From assembly GCA_021307315.1 (NCBI GenBank), contig JAJSPD010000022.1:186001-250000 (forward strand): a stretch of DNA of 64,000 nucleotides, given 5' to 3'. The position numbers and the translations under genes are program-made. The notes under the pieces are model-generated. The model made no database searches, was not told where the DNA came from, and saw only the letters and a program-made list of their open reading frames with translations. Positions 55,120-64,000 of this stretch are shown here, one piece after another. The first letter of the stretch is position 1. The number at the start of each line of letters is the position of its first letter. The stretch comes from Bisporella sp. PMI_857. Lineage: Eukaryota; Ascomycota; Leotiomycetes; Helotiales; Helotiaceae.

Positions 55120-56048
55120 ATGGCCGATTCTCTTAGCATTACCGCTAGCATTGTGGGCATCACTGTGCCGGCCTTGCACGACACAAGACTGCTTCTAGAA
55201 GATCTGCAATGGCTCAAAAATGCACCCAAAATCATCAAGCGTCTAACTAATGACATGCACTCGGTCTACGCAGCGCTCGAACTGCTCGAAGATGTGAAGG
55301 ATGAAGATTGAAAGTCACTTGGTAAACGTGTAGCTGAGCAGTCAGAGGCGACGATTAGCAGCTGTACGCAAGCATGCGACCTTTTCAGGCCGATCTCCAG
55401 AAGTGGATTAGACACTCAAAGGACGGAAAGCTAGCATAGTTAGACCGAGCAAGTGTGGGATGCTTCAAGAAAGACCAAGTCAGGGCTGTATCGGAGCAGC
55501 TTCAAAGCTGTAAGCTCGCCATTAACCTCATAGTCGGCGTTGCAACTTTGAGAGTAGCTCCAGTTCGGCCTATGCAGTATAGAGGATGGACCAACCTTCT
55601 CACAGGTACAGCTCTGTCCGCAATAGCCATATCACGGAGGAAATAAAGAAGACAATATCTACAAAGCAAGCTGAGGTCAAAGATGCCATTACCACGGCGG
55701 ATAAGCAGCTGATGTGTTGGAGAACAAGGTGGAAGAGATGAACCTCAGCAACGATGATGAGGAAGCGGCTACACTGGCAGAAGGCAAAGCTGAAGCATTG
55801 CGGAAGCTTAAAGAAGGACACAAAGTACTAAATGCGTCACGGAAGTTGCTAGATAAGCTGCTATCTAAGGCGCAGGAAGACGCTGTTGCAATGCAGCTGC
55901 AGGGAACCAGAGCGGTTCAACCACTCTAACGTTTGGAAACTTGACGTTTGGTGGAGGTAACAAGAGTTATCAGGCTGTGCATATCGTAGGAGGAGATTTC
56001 AGAGGAATAAGGTTTGGGCGGACAGTGAGTATAATATCTGCGTTTTAG
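55120..56048 (+). pseudogene. sesA: sesA death-effector pseudogene
   Basis: Pieces in three frames follow the order of SesA. MADSLSITASIVGITVPALH, LLLEDLQWLKNAPKIIKRLT then VKDED-stop, where TGA replaces the expected Trp. Then KSLGKRVAEQSEATISSCTQ, frameshift, VGCFKKDQVRAVSEQLQSCK, LAINLIVGVATL, an apparent intron to about 55610, EEIKKTISTKQAEVKDAITT, frameshift, VLENKVEEMNLSNDDEEAAT, LNASRKLLDKLLSKAQEDAV, frameshift, AAAGNQSGSTTLTFGN. It ends in a sigma-like motif FGGGNKSYQAVHIVGGDFRG with stop at 56046-56048. Known role: a membrane-toxic HeLo-like effector activated by sigma amyloid folding. Here one nonsense and at least three frameshifts remove function. Confidence 0.8.
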
Positions 56049-56189
56049 GCCCCGCTGGATACTTTATTTAGTTGAAATATGACAGTGAACTCAAGCCACA
56101 TCTATCTCATCACTGCTCTATCCAGCATGCCTGAGGTGAACTCTTGCGCTCTGCTTTTTGGGTCTCACTATACTAACGCCCTATTCACA

Positions 56190-56600
56190 GCTGCTATGCT
56201 GACATTCCATTCGTCGAACCACACGAGGCGCTACAACAACACTTATGGGATTCACCAGTGCATGCCCTGTCCTTCGACTGTGAGACTTGTGATCGATCCT
56301 TCAGCAACGAGGAGGCTCTGGGGTATCACCCGCATTACTCTCACCAGCAGGATACAGAAACTCCTTTGGATGTCTTTTTCTGCTCTTTCCCATGTTTGAT
56401 TATGAACTTTCTCTCCCACCAGTTGCTTCGTATGCCAGCTTACTTTGTCGCGCGATTGATGTCGAGCCGCTTCCGAAAACGCGTGAGCATTGCGAGGAGG
56501 CGGGAGGCCGTGCAACGAAAGTTGGCGGAGTCATGCTGACGCGGATCATAGACTGTACGAAGGACACATGTTAATATCGTTGATTTGATTGAATGGGGAT
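56190..56600 (+). pseudogene. C2H2 zinc-finger gene remnant
   Basis: The frame at 56258-56400 has HALSFDCETCDRSFSNEEAL (C-x2-C...), an altered HPHYSHQQ and TPLDVFF.SFP. A shifted frame gives FDYELSLPPVASYASL, then LCRAIDVEPLPKTREHCEEA and a final VNIVDLIEW. This matches a fungal C2H2 family that ends in that block. The central ~60 codons are deleted and the first finger region (56190-56257) is in yet another frame. Confidence 0.6.
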
Positions 56601-57579
56601 GAAGACGTTAGAATAGCGAGGAAACGGATCAGACCTTTCGCAAAGAGCGCTTCGGCTCTTATTCGCTGTTCCAGCTCGGCGAGCTTCGCAGCTTGTAGTT
56701 AAACTGCTTGTTGAGCTTTTTTTTTTTTTTTTTGGCTAGCAGCCAGCTTGTTTTGTACTCGTAGCGGGGTCGATAGCAATATTTCCGTAGTTGGCAAGCC
56801 GAAAGTCCTGTTTCGTCGCCCTGAAAAAGGCCGGGGGTTTGTGTTCAGGACGCTTCTGGGAGTGTTGCGGCAATCTTGCTTTTGGCACCGCGTCGCGTAC
56901 CGGTGGTGTTAGCTATTGTTGTACTAGTAACAAAATAACAAAGTGAGTAAATCGAAGGATGGATATAGAATCGAGAGCTTTTTGATTGCGCGGGCCGTAG
57001 GCTTACAAGCCGCGGCTTCTTCGAAGAAAAAGAAAGTGGGCGAGCGCTGTTGGAGCGTCGGTATCCCTGTGGATACTATAAATAAAGAGCGCTTAAGGCA
57101 AAACTGTTCAGGTAAAATCCATACAACGTAGCAAAGTCGAAGTTCCTAGAAATACTATAAAGGTTGAGCTTGTGAACAGAATTAAAAGTTAGGATCCGGT
57201 TAGCTCGATGCTGAGCCTCACTTGAATGTGGCGCAGCAATGTAGTGATAAGATATATGGATGCCAAAGCATCACGTAAAGAGAGCGATATACTTTCGGGT
57301 TTGGTGTTGATATAAATCTTAATTCTCGTGAAAATGGCGTGGCAGAATTCATTTTTTGGTCCACTGCTAGTCGGTTTAAAGAAAGCACACTAAGTCAGGT
57401 CAGCACAGAATTTCACTTTGATTTCTCACAAATTAGTATAAAGCAACTACGATATCCGACAGGATTTATGAGTAAAAGGATAGCTGATAATAATACGATG
57501 CGGATATAAGAATAGAAATAGAAGTTGAGAAATGATCGCTTTATGGAAATCACAGCCGAATACGCATTTCGAACACTAA
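56601..57579. other. Intergenic, no supported gene
   Basis: Contains a poly-T run of about 20 at 56720-56738. No conserved frame. Confidence 0.4.
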
Positions 57580-58241
57580 GCCTAGACTGGACCATGTTCC
57601 AGCGTGTACGGATTGCAGGCTGAGTCCTGCCTGGGAATATTTTAAAGATCCACGCCCAAGTCTTGCCATCTTTTTTATATGTTAGCCAAGCGCTGCTTAT
57701 CTAGCTCTGGACACCGACTATGCTTACCCGTGCATATATGTTCCTGCTCGTCATCGCTTGAACTCCTCCGATCTTCGCCACTATTTTCAGGATCGCTGTC
57801 GCTCATACCGCTGTCGTCACTATTGCTAGGGAGCTTGGAACCTGGTGATACAAAAGCATTGGCGTTTACGGCTATGCCATGTTGGGGCCGAGGGTGCGAT
57901 ACATCCATGTGATTGTGGCCGGGCTCTGCTGTAGCTGAAACAGTTGTCCTGTTAGAAGGGAGCTGGGATAGTATGTAAGGGCTGAAGCCAGTCAAGAGGA
58001 ATGTATGCTGATCTGTTGGCTTAAGCATAAAGTCCTCGATCTTCCTATTATGGCCGATGCTTTGGATGAGTCGAGCCAGGTGGCTGAAAGAGACTCCCTG
58101 GCCATCATAGCCGTCCCAGATCAACGCTATAAAGGAGCAACAGTGCAGAGAGTGTGGGCGTAATGTGATCTCGGTCGGCGTTGGAAGGACAACTCCAGGC
58201 GAACCCCTACGGTTGCGACAGTATGCCGACTCTGTATCCAC
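57580..58241 (-). pseudogene. Myb/SANT-like fungal protein remnant
   Basis: The minus frame from 58241 reads PTPTEITLRPHSLHCCSFIA, LIWDGYDGQGVSFSHLARLI, an acidic linker with SDPENSGEDRRSSSDDEQEH, then GKHSRCPELDKQRL. At 57680 the frame shifts to YKKDGKTWAWIFKIFPGRTQ, PAIRTRWNMVQ, the rest of a Myb/SANT-like DNA-binding domain (tryptophan-spaced helices). I recall such proteins as common in fungal genomes next to NLR genes but know no function. The frameshift within the Myb domain makes it a pseudogene. Confidence 0.55.
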
Positions 58242-58274
58242 GGCCTTGCCCTGTCACATCGCTCGCATGTGGCG

Positions 58275-59124
58275 CTACCAACGTGTGTGTAATCTGCGTC
58301 GAAAAGAACATCTGACTTGACAGGCGGTCATCGATAGATAATGGGCCGCCTGGGGCCTTTGCAGCATTGCCGAGACGAATTCCTCCACTTTGTTGTCACT
58401 CATACGATGGTCTGATTGCATTCTACTCACAGCAGTGCTTAAGCGAGATGGTGGCACCAATAAAAAGCCTTCCAGTTTGAATCCGTTGTTGGTGTCTCTT
58501 CCCATAGCATATTGCCCGTATGTCCCTTCAGAAACGCTAACAACGACGTCACCTAAGCGGATGTCGTGCTTAGCACTTAGAACACCCCTCCAATTCTTGC
58601 AAGGAAGCGCCATTGAATGGAAGGAAAGGCTCGGCCGAGGTTGGTAGCAACTATCGCCACGGCGGTCTTGTCTTGATTGCCTGGAAGCCAGGTAAGCACG
58701 ACATTGTGACCGCTCAGCTGGCCGAATATGTAGCCATTCAAGTCTCCTTACTTAGTAGGCGCGGATGTTCTTGGTCGAGCATAAAGCGGACGGCGAATTC
58801 CATCGCACACACCACTGCGACGAATAATAATTTCAAAAGACAAATATTCATGTCTCAAGCCGCTTTTCTTAGCCCTCGCATGCCAATTGAATTACTTCAC
58901 TGCCTAATATTCCGCAACGCATAACCATCTGACCAAGCATCTGTGATCTTACGAATGTGTAGCTTCGGATTAGAGGTTATTCCGGCTCTATACCCCTCAA
59001 AATTCCGGGGAAGTTTCAGCTGGAGGCAAGATTTGTAGATGGTTCGGGCAAGAGTCGATTCGCGTCCCCCTAGTGCACAGCCTTCTGCTATTAGTTCCAG
59101 TGCCCATTCAGCAGTTTCCTCCAC
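58275..59124 (-). pseudogene. PNP-type (nucleoside phosphorylase-like) NLR effector remnant
   Basis: Broken minus-strand frames. From 59124: AEWALELIAEGCALGGREST, LARTIYKSCLQLKLPRNFEG, HIRKITDAWSDGYALRNIRQ, a leader of uncertain origin. About 58820-58600: YIFGQLSGHNVVLTWLPGNQ, AVAIVATNLGRAFPSIQWRF. 58613-58275: KHDIRLGDVVVSVSEGTYGQ, VPPSRLSTAVSRMQSDHRMS. This is the first ~60% of a PNP_UDP_1 domain like that of the NLR at 33384-38731. Stops and frame changes separate the blocks, and no NACHT follows. Confidence 0.65.
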
Positions 59125-59264
59125 CCCAACGACCCGACCTTTGACAGGAAAGGCAACGGTCGATCATTAGCAAGGCTAATATCATTTTAAAAATCCCAAA
59201 ATCCGCGACTCCTCTTTGTATTGTACTGACAAGTGTTAACCTATCGAAGATCAAAACTCTCGAC

Positions 59265-61394
59265 ATGTATGGCTACATTTCCATGACTGCTTCGGCGATG
59301 TCTAGCCGATCTCCCCTCCTTAGGGTCAACAATGCCATACAAGAGCGTCTATATGATGCCATGGAAGTGATGGCAAGAAAGTGGCACCATTATGGAGAAA
59401 CAAACAGGTACTCCAAGGAGCCGATTGAGCTAAGTGACGGACCACCGATCGAAAAACTGTGTACCTTAGGAAGGCTTCAATATCAGCGTCACCGGTACAG
59501 CCCACTTTATCACGATGAACTAGCAGCCACATCGGTTGTAGGCGAAAAGAAGCCTGTCAGATTATTGGAGCTTTTGCAGCCCGAAACCACGAACAGCGAA
59601 TTAATCCGCTGCAAGCTACATATATATTCTCTGGACGAAGCGCCAGAGTACGAGGCTATCTCGTACACATGGGGGGTCGTAAATACACAAGACTTTCCGG
59701 TCATTGTGGTCACGGGCGTTACGACTCATGACAACACACTAGAGCCCGTGAAGGTGGAAGCCGTAGAGATCACGCATCATTTATACGCAGCGCTGAGGAG
59801 ACTACGCCATCCTACCCAATCGCGGTTTCTGTGGGCAGATCAAATCTGCATCAATCAAGTTGACAAGGGGGAGAAGAGTAAGCAAGTGCGGCAGATGGGT
59901 GATATCTACAGAAAATCCAAGCACACGGTTATATGGCTAGGCGAAGAGGACTGGGACAAAGATGTGATTGCAGAGATGTTTACAGAGCTCAAAAACACAC
60001 CGTTCACCTCTGTGAAGGACGACTTCAAGCTATTCAAGAATCTCTTAGATCTCGAGGAGTCTGTCTATACAACACCACATATGACACCTCCCAAACAGTG
60101 GCGACGCCAAGCCGTGACTCGCCTTTTAAACCGAACCTGGTTCAGCAGAGTGTGGGTCTTCCAAGAAGCCGTCGTCTCTCCCGAGGTCGAAGTCATATAC
60201 GGCAGTCTAAAACTCCCACTCAAAGAGCTCTTCCGACTCACCCGTGCCGTCTTCGAAGTCGAGAGCGCCTCCGGCGGATACGCGCGCTCCATAGCCAAAA
60301 GGACAGTCGGATTTGACACTCTCTACCTGGTCCAACACAGCCGAGGCGGCTGCGGCGTCCCGGGCTGCCCACGAGAAAAGGTGCCACAGAATTTTTTTGG
60401 CCTTGTGATACAAGCCCTTCAACAGCTACACGCCACGAAAGAACTAGACTTAATCTACGCGTTTGTTGGATTCGAGAGTCCGCAGGCCAACCCAAAAATC
60501 GAAGTCGACTACAAATTACCAGTCCGCACAGTTTGGATGAATGCCGCTAGAACTATCATCCAGAACTCCCGCTCACTCGACATCTTTGCGGCTGCGAAGG
60601 GCGACGCGAGATGTGAGTATGACCTGCCATCGTGGGTCCCTGACTTTTCGAGATGCTATCCCTACGCGCGGCCGATCACGGCGCCGGACTTCAACACAGC
60701 ATTCAAGGCTTCAGGGGGCCTGCCGCACACCTGGGAAGGCGCAACAGATACAGAGACTCTTATTGTTAAGGGAAAGGTTATTGGCACAATGATGTGGTTC
60801 TCCCCGGTGAATTTCGACCGCAAGTACCATCTCGAGGAACCCCAGGGTACAAAGGCTGTGCTGGACTACGAAAATCACGCAACAGCGATGGCAGAATACA
60901 TTCGTGGTGTTGTAACGCCACAGAAAAGGCAAGAGCTAGTGGGATGCTACCACACACTAGTCCGTACTCTCCTTGCTGACGGGGCATTCGGCCATGAACA
61001 ACCGCTAGAGTATAGCATGGACAAAATCATCCAGGTGTGCGAGAACGAAGATAAGATCCAAGCGGCCAACGACACTGCTAGGCCAGGGCCTGCTGATAGT
61101 GATTATGAGATCCTAGAGAAATTGCGAGTGTGGGGTCTTATTGTCCAGCAAAAACGGTTGTTCCTTTCTGATAAACACGATATGGGTCTTGTGCCGAAGA
61201 CGGCGCATGAGGGTGACTTGATATGTTTGCTACATGGGTCGAAAGTCCCTTGCGTTTTGAGGCGGACCGGCGTTGGTGAGGAGACATATCGGATTATCTC
61301 GCAATGCTATTTAGACGGGAAGATGAATTGCAATGAATCACCTGAGAGGAGGGTATGGTTGGAAGAAGGCTCTGAGGAGTTTGTGCTAGTGTGA
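59265..61394 (+). CDS. HET-domain heterokaryon incompatibility protein
   Basis: One uninterrupted 709-aa frame. The HET domain (PF06985) lies at about 129-345, with the three hallmark blocks YEAISYTWG, RFLWADQICINQ and EKSKQVRQMGDIYRKSKHTV followed by IWLGEE. Then come LLNRTWFSRVWVFQEAVVSP, a Cys-rich insert (RGGCGVPGCPREK), DLIYAFVGF, LPSWVPDFSR and a C-terminal block ending near LVPKTAHEGDLICLLHGSKV, PCVLRR. Intact HET proteins cause or execute vegetative incompatibility. The first Met is used; Met7 and Met12 are alternatives. The length is normal for a stand-alone HET protein. It is the only intact gene between 55 and 64 kb. Confidence 0.9.
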   Translation: MYGYISMTASAMSSRSPLLRVNNAIQERLYDAMEVMARKWHHYGETNRYSKEPIELSDGPPIEKLCTLGRLQYQRHRYSPLYHDELAATSVVGEKKPVRLLELLQPETTNSELIRCKLHIYSLDEAPEYEAISYTWGVVNTQDFPVIVVTGVTTHDNTLEPVKVEAVEITHHLYAALRRLRHPTQSRFLWADQICINQVDKGEKSKQVRQMGDIYRKSKHTVIWLGEEDWDKDVIAEMFTELKNTPFTSVKDDFKLFKNLLDLEESVYTTPHMTPPKQWRRQAVTRLLNRTWFSRVWVFQEAVVSPEVEVIYGSLKLPLKELFRLTRAVFEVESASGGYARSIAKRTVGFDTLYLVQHSRGGCGVPGCPREKVPQNFFGLVIQALQQLHATKELDLIYAFVGFESPQANPKIEVDYKLPVRTVWMNAARTIIQNSRSLDIFAAAKGDARCEYDLPSWVPDFSRCYPYARPITAPDFNTAFKASGGLPHTWEGATDTETLIVKGKVIGTMMWFSPVNFDRKYHLEEPQGTKAVLDYENHATAMAEYIRGVVTPQKRQELVGCYHTLVRTLLADGAFGHEQPLEYSMDKIIQVCENEDKIQAANDTARPGPADSDYEILEKLRVWGLIVQQKRLFLSDKHDMGLVPKTAHEGDLICLLHGSKVPCVLRRTGVGEETYRIISQCYLDGKMNCNESPERRVWLEEGSEEFVLV

Positions 61395-61852
61395 TGAAGA
61401 AATTCAATGATCACAAGCAACGCGCACGCCGCTATACATGTTATGAGTTTGGAATGGCATTTCAGAATCACTCCAACCGGCCCAACCCCGACCAAATATC
61501 AGGCATTATTCTTCAGAGTCGGTACCGAGATGAGAACAGCTGCCCAAATGTAAGGTTTAGAAACGATATAATATGGTCTTGAGAGCACAATAATAGTATT
61601 CAGCAAGCTAGGACCAGTGATCGCAGTAGTACAGTGATATTTAGTGATATCGTGGCTTGAGACATATGAGATCGATTTTTTAACACTACGCTAGTATTAA
61701 TATGAGATATCTCGTAGAGTGCTAGTATTAATATGAAAATTTGATCTCATATTATATTGGCAATATACTATAATATTACGCCAAGGCTGAAACGCGGCTC
61801 TACAGCTAAAACGTACCTAAATTATCGAGGGTTTTCTGTTCCTTGTTATTAC
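61395..61852. other. AT-rich intergenic region
   Basis: Contains two copies of GCTAGTATTAATATGA about 36 bp apart (61690-61745). No gene. Confidence 0.4.
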
Positions 61853-62026
61853 TGTCACGTTACATCCCTAGAGCACACATGACTTATATTAGCCGTGCTC
61901 TTAGAGCTCCTCGTGCATGTATAGCCCGCTCTTTTCGAGCTCCTTTCTCTTCCGTAACTTTAGATTCTCTCGTTTTATATAACCGTTGCTTTTTGTATCT
62001 GTAGATCTACAACGCTCGTCGTGACA
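61853..62026 (+). mobile_element. MITE-like element, family B copy 3
   Basis: 174 bp from TGTCACG to CGTGACA. Shares AGCCCGCTCT, AGCTCCTTTCTCTTCCGTA, 'TTAGATTCT' and GTATCTGTAGATC with the copy at 12917-13070. Confidence 0.5.
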
Positions 62027-62269
62027 AGTTCTCAAGATAGTTCATTACGTATTAATAATTGGGAATAGCTTCACTTTAGGTCGATATCGTAGTATACCAC
62101 AGTATAGTATGATATAATACGATATTACAAATTTGGCCGTGATACGTATACAATTTTCAAATCTCATATTGCGTGGTGTATAGTATTCGATTTTAGGGGT
62201 CAATATATCGTGGTAATACTACCGCGATCACTGGCTAGGACCCCCTACAAACAGCTTTTCTTTAAGCTC

Positions 62270-62345
62270 AGCGAGTTTGTAGAAATAGAAGAAGAGAGTC
62301 ACGGAGCCTTCAGAGAGTATGGGGTAAACGAGTCAATTGCTGAAG
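62270..62345 (-). pseudogene. Second copy of the SesB hydrolase tail
   Basis: The DNA from GTAGAAATAGAAGAAGAGAGTCACGG to about 62345 is the reverse complement of 14885-14960 with few changes; it is only ~25 codons of the hydrolase C-terminus. It is joined to the same LTR fragment as at 14.7 kb. Confidence 0.5.
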
Positions 62346-62391
62346 GTTGTGAACGTAATCTACAGGAGAGGATTTCTATACTTATAGAGGT

Positions 62392-62806
62392 ATGATACTC
62401 ACACGTGAGTATCACATACGACGTAACGCACACGCCAGTAGATTCATCATCGAAGGCAAAAGTATGTATGCATCTTGCGCAAGCATACCTACAACATCCC
62501 CAATAGGCTGTAACAACCGGTATGCCCAAGGTGCGACACGGAGGTCATGGCACGGGATCAGGAGGTTGATGAACAGGGTATAAGGGGTTTCAGAGCAGAT
62601 ACGGAGTAGAGTCGGAGTCGCCTATATAAAGGCCTGTTCCTACTCTCTACAGTTGTTCCTCATGTTTTTGTATCCTTCGTAGCTAGACCTATAAGGCAAT
62701 CACTATCAGCCTGTTGTACGCACTCCCATATGCCTCTATTCTAGCCCGTGATTCCTTGCGTCGTTACATAGGCTAGGTATGATCCTTAGACCTAGCCCGT
62801 TCAACA
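62392..62806 (-). mobile_element. LTR (Copia-like?) copy
   Basis: On the minus strand it starts TGTTGAACGGGCTAGGTCTAAG near 62806 and ends near the palindrome at 62394-62415. It is longer than the copy at 14.69-14.87 kb, which lacks the middle. TATAAAGGC-type and promoter-like words lie inside. Ends are approximate. Confidence 0.45.
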
Positions 62807-62904
62807 GAGTTGGGTCTCACAACCCGTGAAGTTAAGATTTTTGTCGAATGGTATCACAAAAAAAGGCGTTACTGTCTATATAATACTACTTAGTATAGGG
62901 TAAG

Positions 62905-63342
62905 TCAAATGGTATATGCCATACCTTCTACACCTTTCGACTTGCTATCCTTGGATAATTCTTTTACTATCATGTGGAGCCGTTTCAGTGCCGCCTCCTT
63001 CCCCTCCCCATAAATAGGAGTCATAGACACCTTGCAGAAGCCTAATAAACAGTATACTATGTCTTCTTCCTTTGTTGCCTGGCGTTGTACTGCCCATTCT
63101 TTCCGCTGAGCTACCCTAAAGTCAGAGAAAGGATTTCCTCGCAGGGCCTGAATTGGAATTCTGGTGACCTCGTGAATAAGTATTTCGAGTGGTATTTTAT
63201 CACCTAATTGCATGCCCTCTTTGGAAAAGAATTCGACTGTTGCCGGAGCAGTAAGTTCTTGAAGAGCCCATCCTCGGGTAAACCATTTACCATCCCGAAA
63301 AGCTGGTTCCCATGTGCTCTGGTTTGCCTTATATATCTCCAT
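62905..63342 (-). pseudogene. HET-E-type incompatibility gene fragment
   Basis: The 145-codon minus frame: STWEPAFRDGKWFTRGWALQ, ELTAPATVEFFSKEGMQLGD, HEVTRIPIQALRGN, EEDIVYCLLGFCKVSMTPIY, GEGKEAALKRLHMIVKELSK. This is the second half of a HET domain of the HET-E/vegetative-incompatibility type with its downstream conserved block. The first half (LWVDTCCIDK-like region) is missing upstream and no NACHT follows; an LTR abuts its 3' side. Confidence 0.75.
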
Positions 63343-64000
63343 AACCTCATCGCTGACTTCCAGGTATGCCGCAACAAGACTAGCTTCTACCTACAGTTTT
63401 GGCGCCGATGATCAAACTTCGGGCGCCAAGATTGAACAGACAGATGCGTCACGTCCGATACGAAGGCGGACATTACCCAGCAATCGTTCCTTTTGCCCTG
63501 TTGAGAGATCAACGGGAGCGCGTACTTGCCGCCCGAGTTCAAGCAGATATTTGTGCACGATTACGGCTTGTTCGCCTGGTGAGAAAGGCAGAAATAGGAC
63601 GAAAGCTGATACGCGTCCTGTCAGAGGAGCCTACGGGAAATCCGTTAGCTCAACAACTTGCTTAAGAGACTGAATAGTATACTTACGTCAAGCCGGAAAA
63701 AGATGCTCTATTTCATTTCTTTAAATAAACTTTTCATGAGCTTTACTTTTTAAGATTCACCGTTATTAAGAAACAAGCCGGCGTAGTTCGCAGTGCAGAA
63801 GTCTTGGATTGCTGCGTTTAAAGTGTTCGTTGCTAAGTTCCAGATAGTTTTCGAGCCGCTGATATTAGGCAAGTGCCAACGGTTTTAGTATTCTCCCGTA
63901 GAAGTATTAGCTTTTTTCGAAAGTAATTCAAGCCAAAAAGAATGCTTACTATTATCAAAAGAAAGAAAAAAAGCTTGGTGGATATCTTTCGTTGTCTTTT
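63343..64000. other. No recognisable gene
   Basis: An 88-codon Arg-rich plus frame (63399-63665) and an overlapping 119-codon frame have no resemblance to a known family. I do not call them. Confidence 0.35.

Noticed and set aside
63399..63665. 88-codon Arg-rich plus frame
   Set aside because: Two overlapping frames of similar length on the same strand and no family match; probably chance.

Overview
The window looks like an accessory, repeat-rich region of a filamentous ascomycete (Pezizomycotina). Leotiomycetes is my best guess, from recalled similarity only. The reasons are short GT-AG introns of 46-101 bp with CTAAC-like branch points, HET, NACHT and NB-ARC allorecognition families, fungal-only families (DUF3533, RGS plus two-TM, HeLo-like N domains, F-box), and Fot1/pogo, LTR and Helitron elements. 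No tRNA, rRNA or CRISPR was found. Where I give exon joins, they were read from the bases and the summed exon lengths are divisible by three.

Layout. 0.5-1.6 kb: Fot1/pogo transposase remnant. 1.7-5.3 kb (minus): a 1149-aa fusion of a GDCGS protease-like domain to a PNG1 (peptide:N-glycanase) lacking its catalytic Cys. 5.5-6.6 kb: two-exon membrane-anchored fungal protein. 6.8-18 kb: LTR and MITE debris, a CCT7 fragment, a 630-aa membrane protein and a wrecked SesB-NACHT gene. 18.3-22 kb: a frameshifted HeLo-like protein and a six-exon double-ubiquitin-fold gene. 22-28 kb: fragments of JIP5, a kinase-like APH gene, a Tc5-type transposase and a GAL10-type epimerase surround two intact genes, a histone H3-tail/F-box fusion (23.3-24.4 kb) and a quinone oxidoreductase. 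29-30.5 kb: DUF3533 membrane protein. 33.4-38.7 kb (minus): a PNP-NACHT-ankyrin NLR with about 14 nearly identical 102-bp repeats. 40.2-43.6 kb: an RGS/two-TM gene interrupted by one TGA. 44.7-52.1 kb: an apparently intact autonomous Helitron (2009-aa Rep-helicase plus a 296-aa OB-fold-like ORF). 52.7-56 kb: a sigma-motif NB-ARC-TPR NLR facing a sesA pseudogene. 56-64 kb: C2H2, Myb-like and PNP pseudogenes, an intact HET gene, and a HET fragment next to LTR debris.

How it fits together. Most recognisable genes belong to fungal non-self recognition and regulated cell death (SesA, SesB, sigma motif, PNP, NACHT, NB-ARC, TPR, ANK, HET, HeLo-like). They lie among mobile elements and truncated copies of housekeeping genes, which suggests birth-and-death evolution of an allorecognition repertoire. 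The most unusual reading frames are the H3-tail/F-box protein at 23332-24378 and the protease-like/acatalytic PNG1 fusion at 1715-5266.
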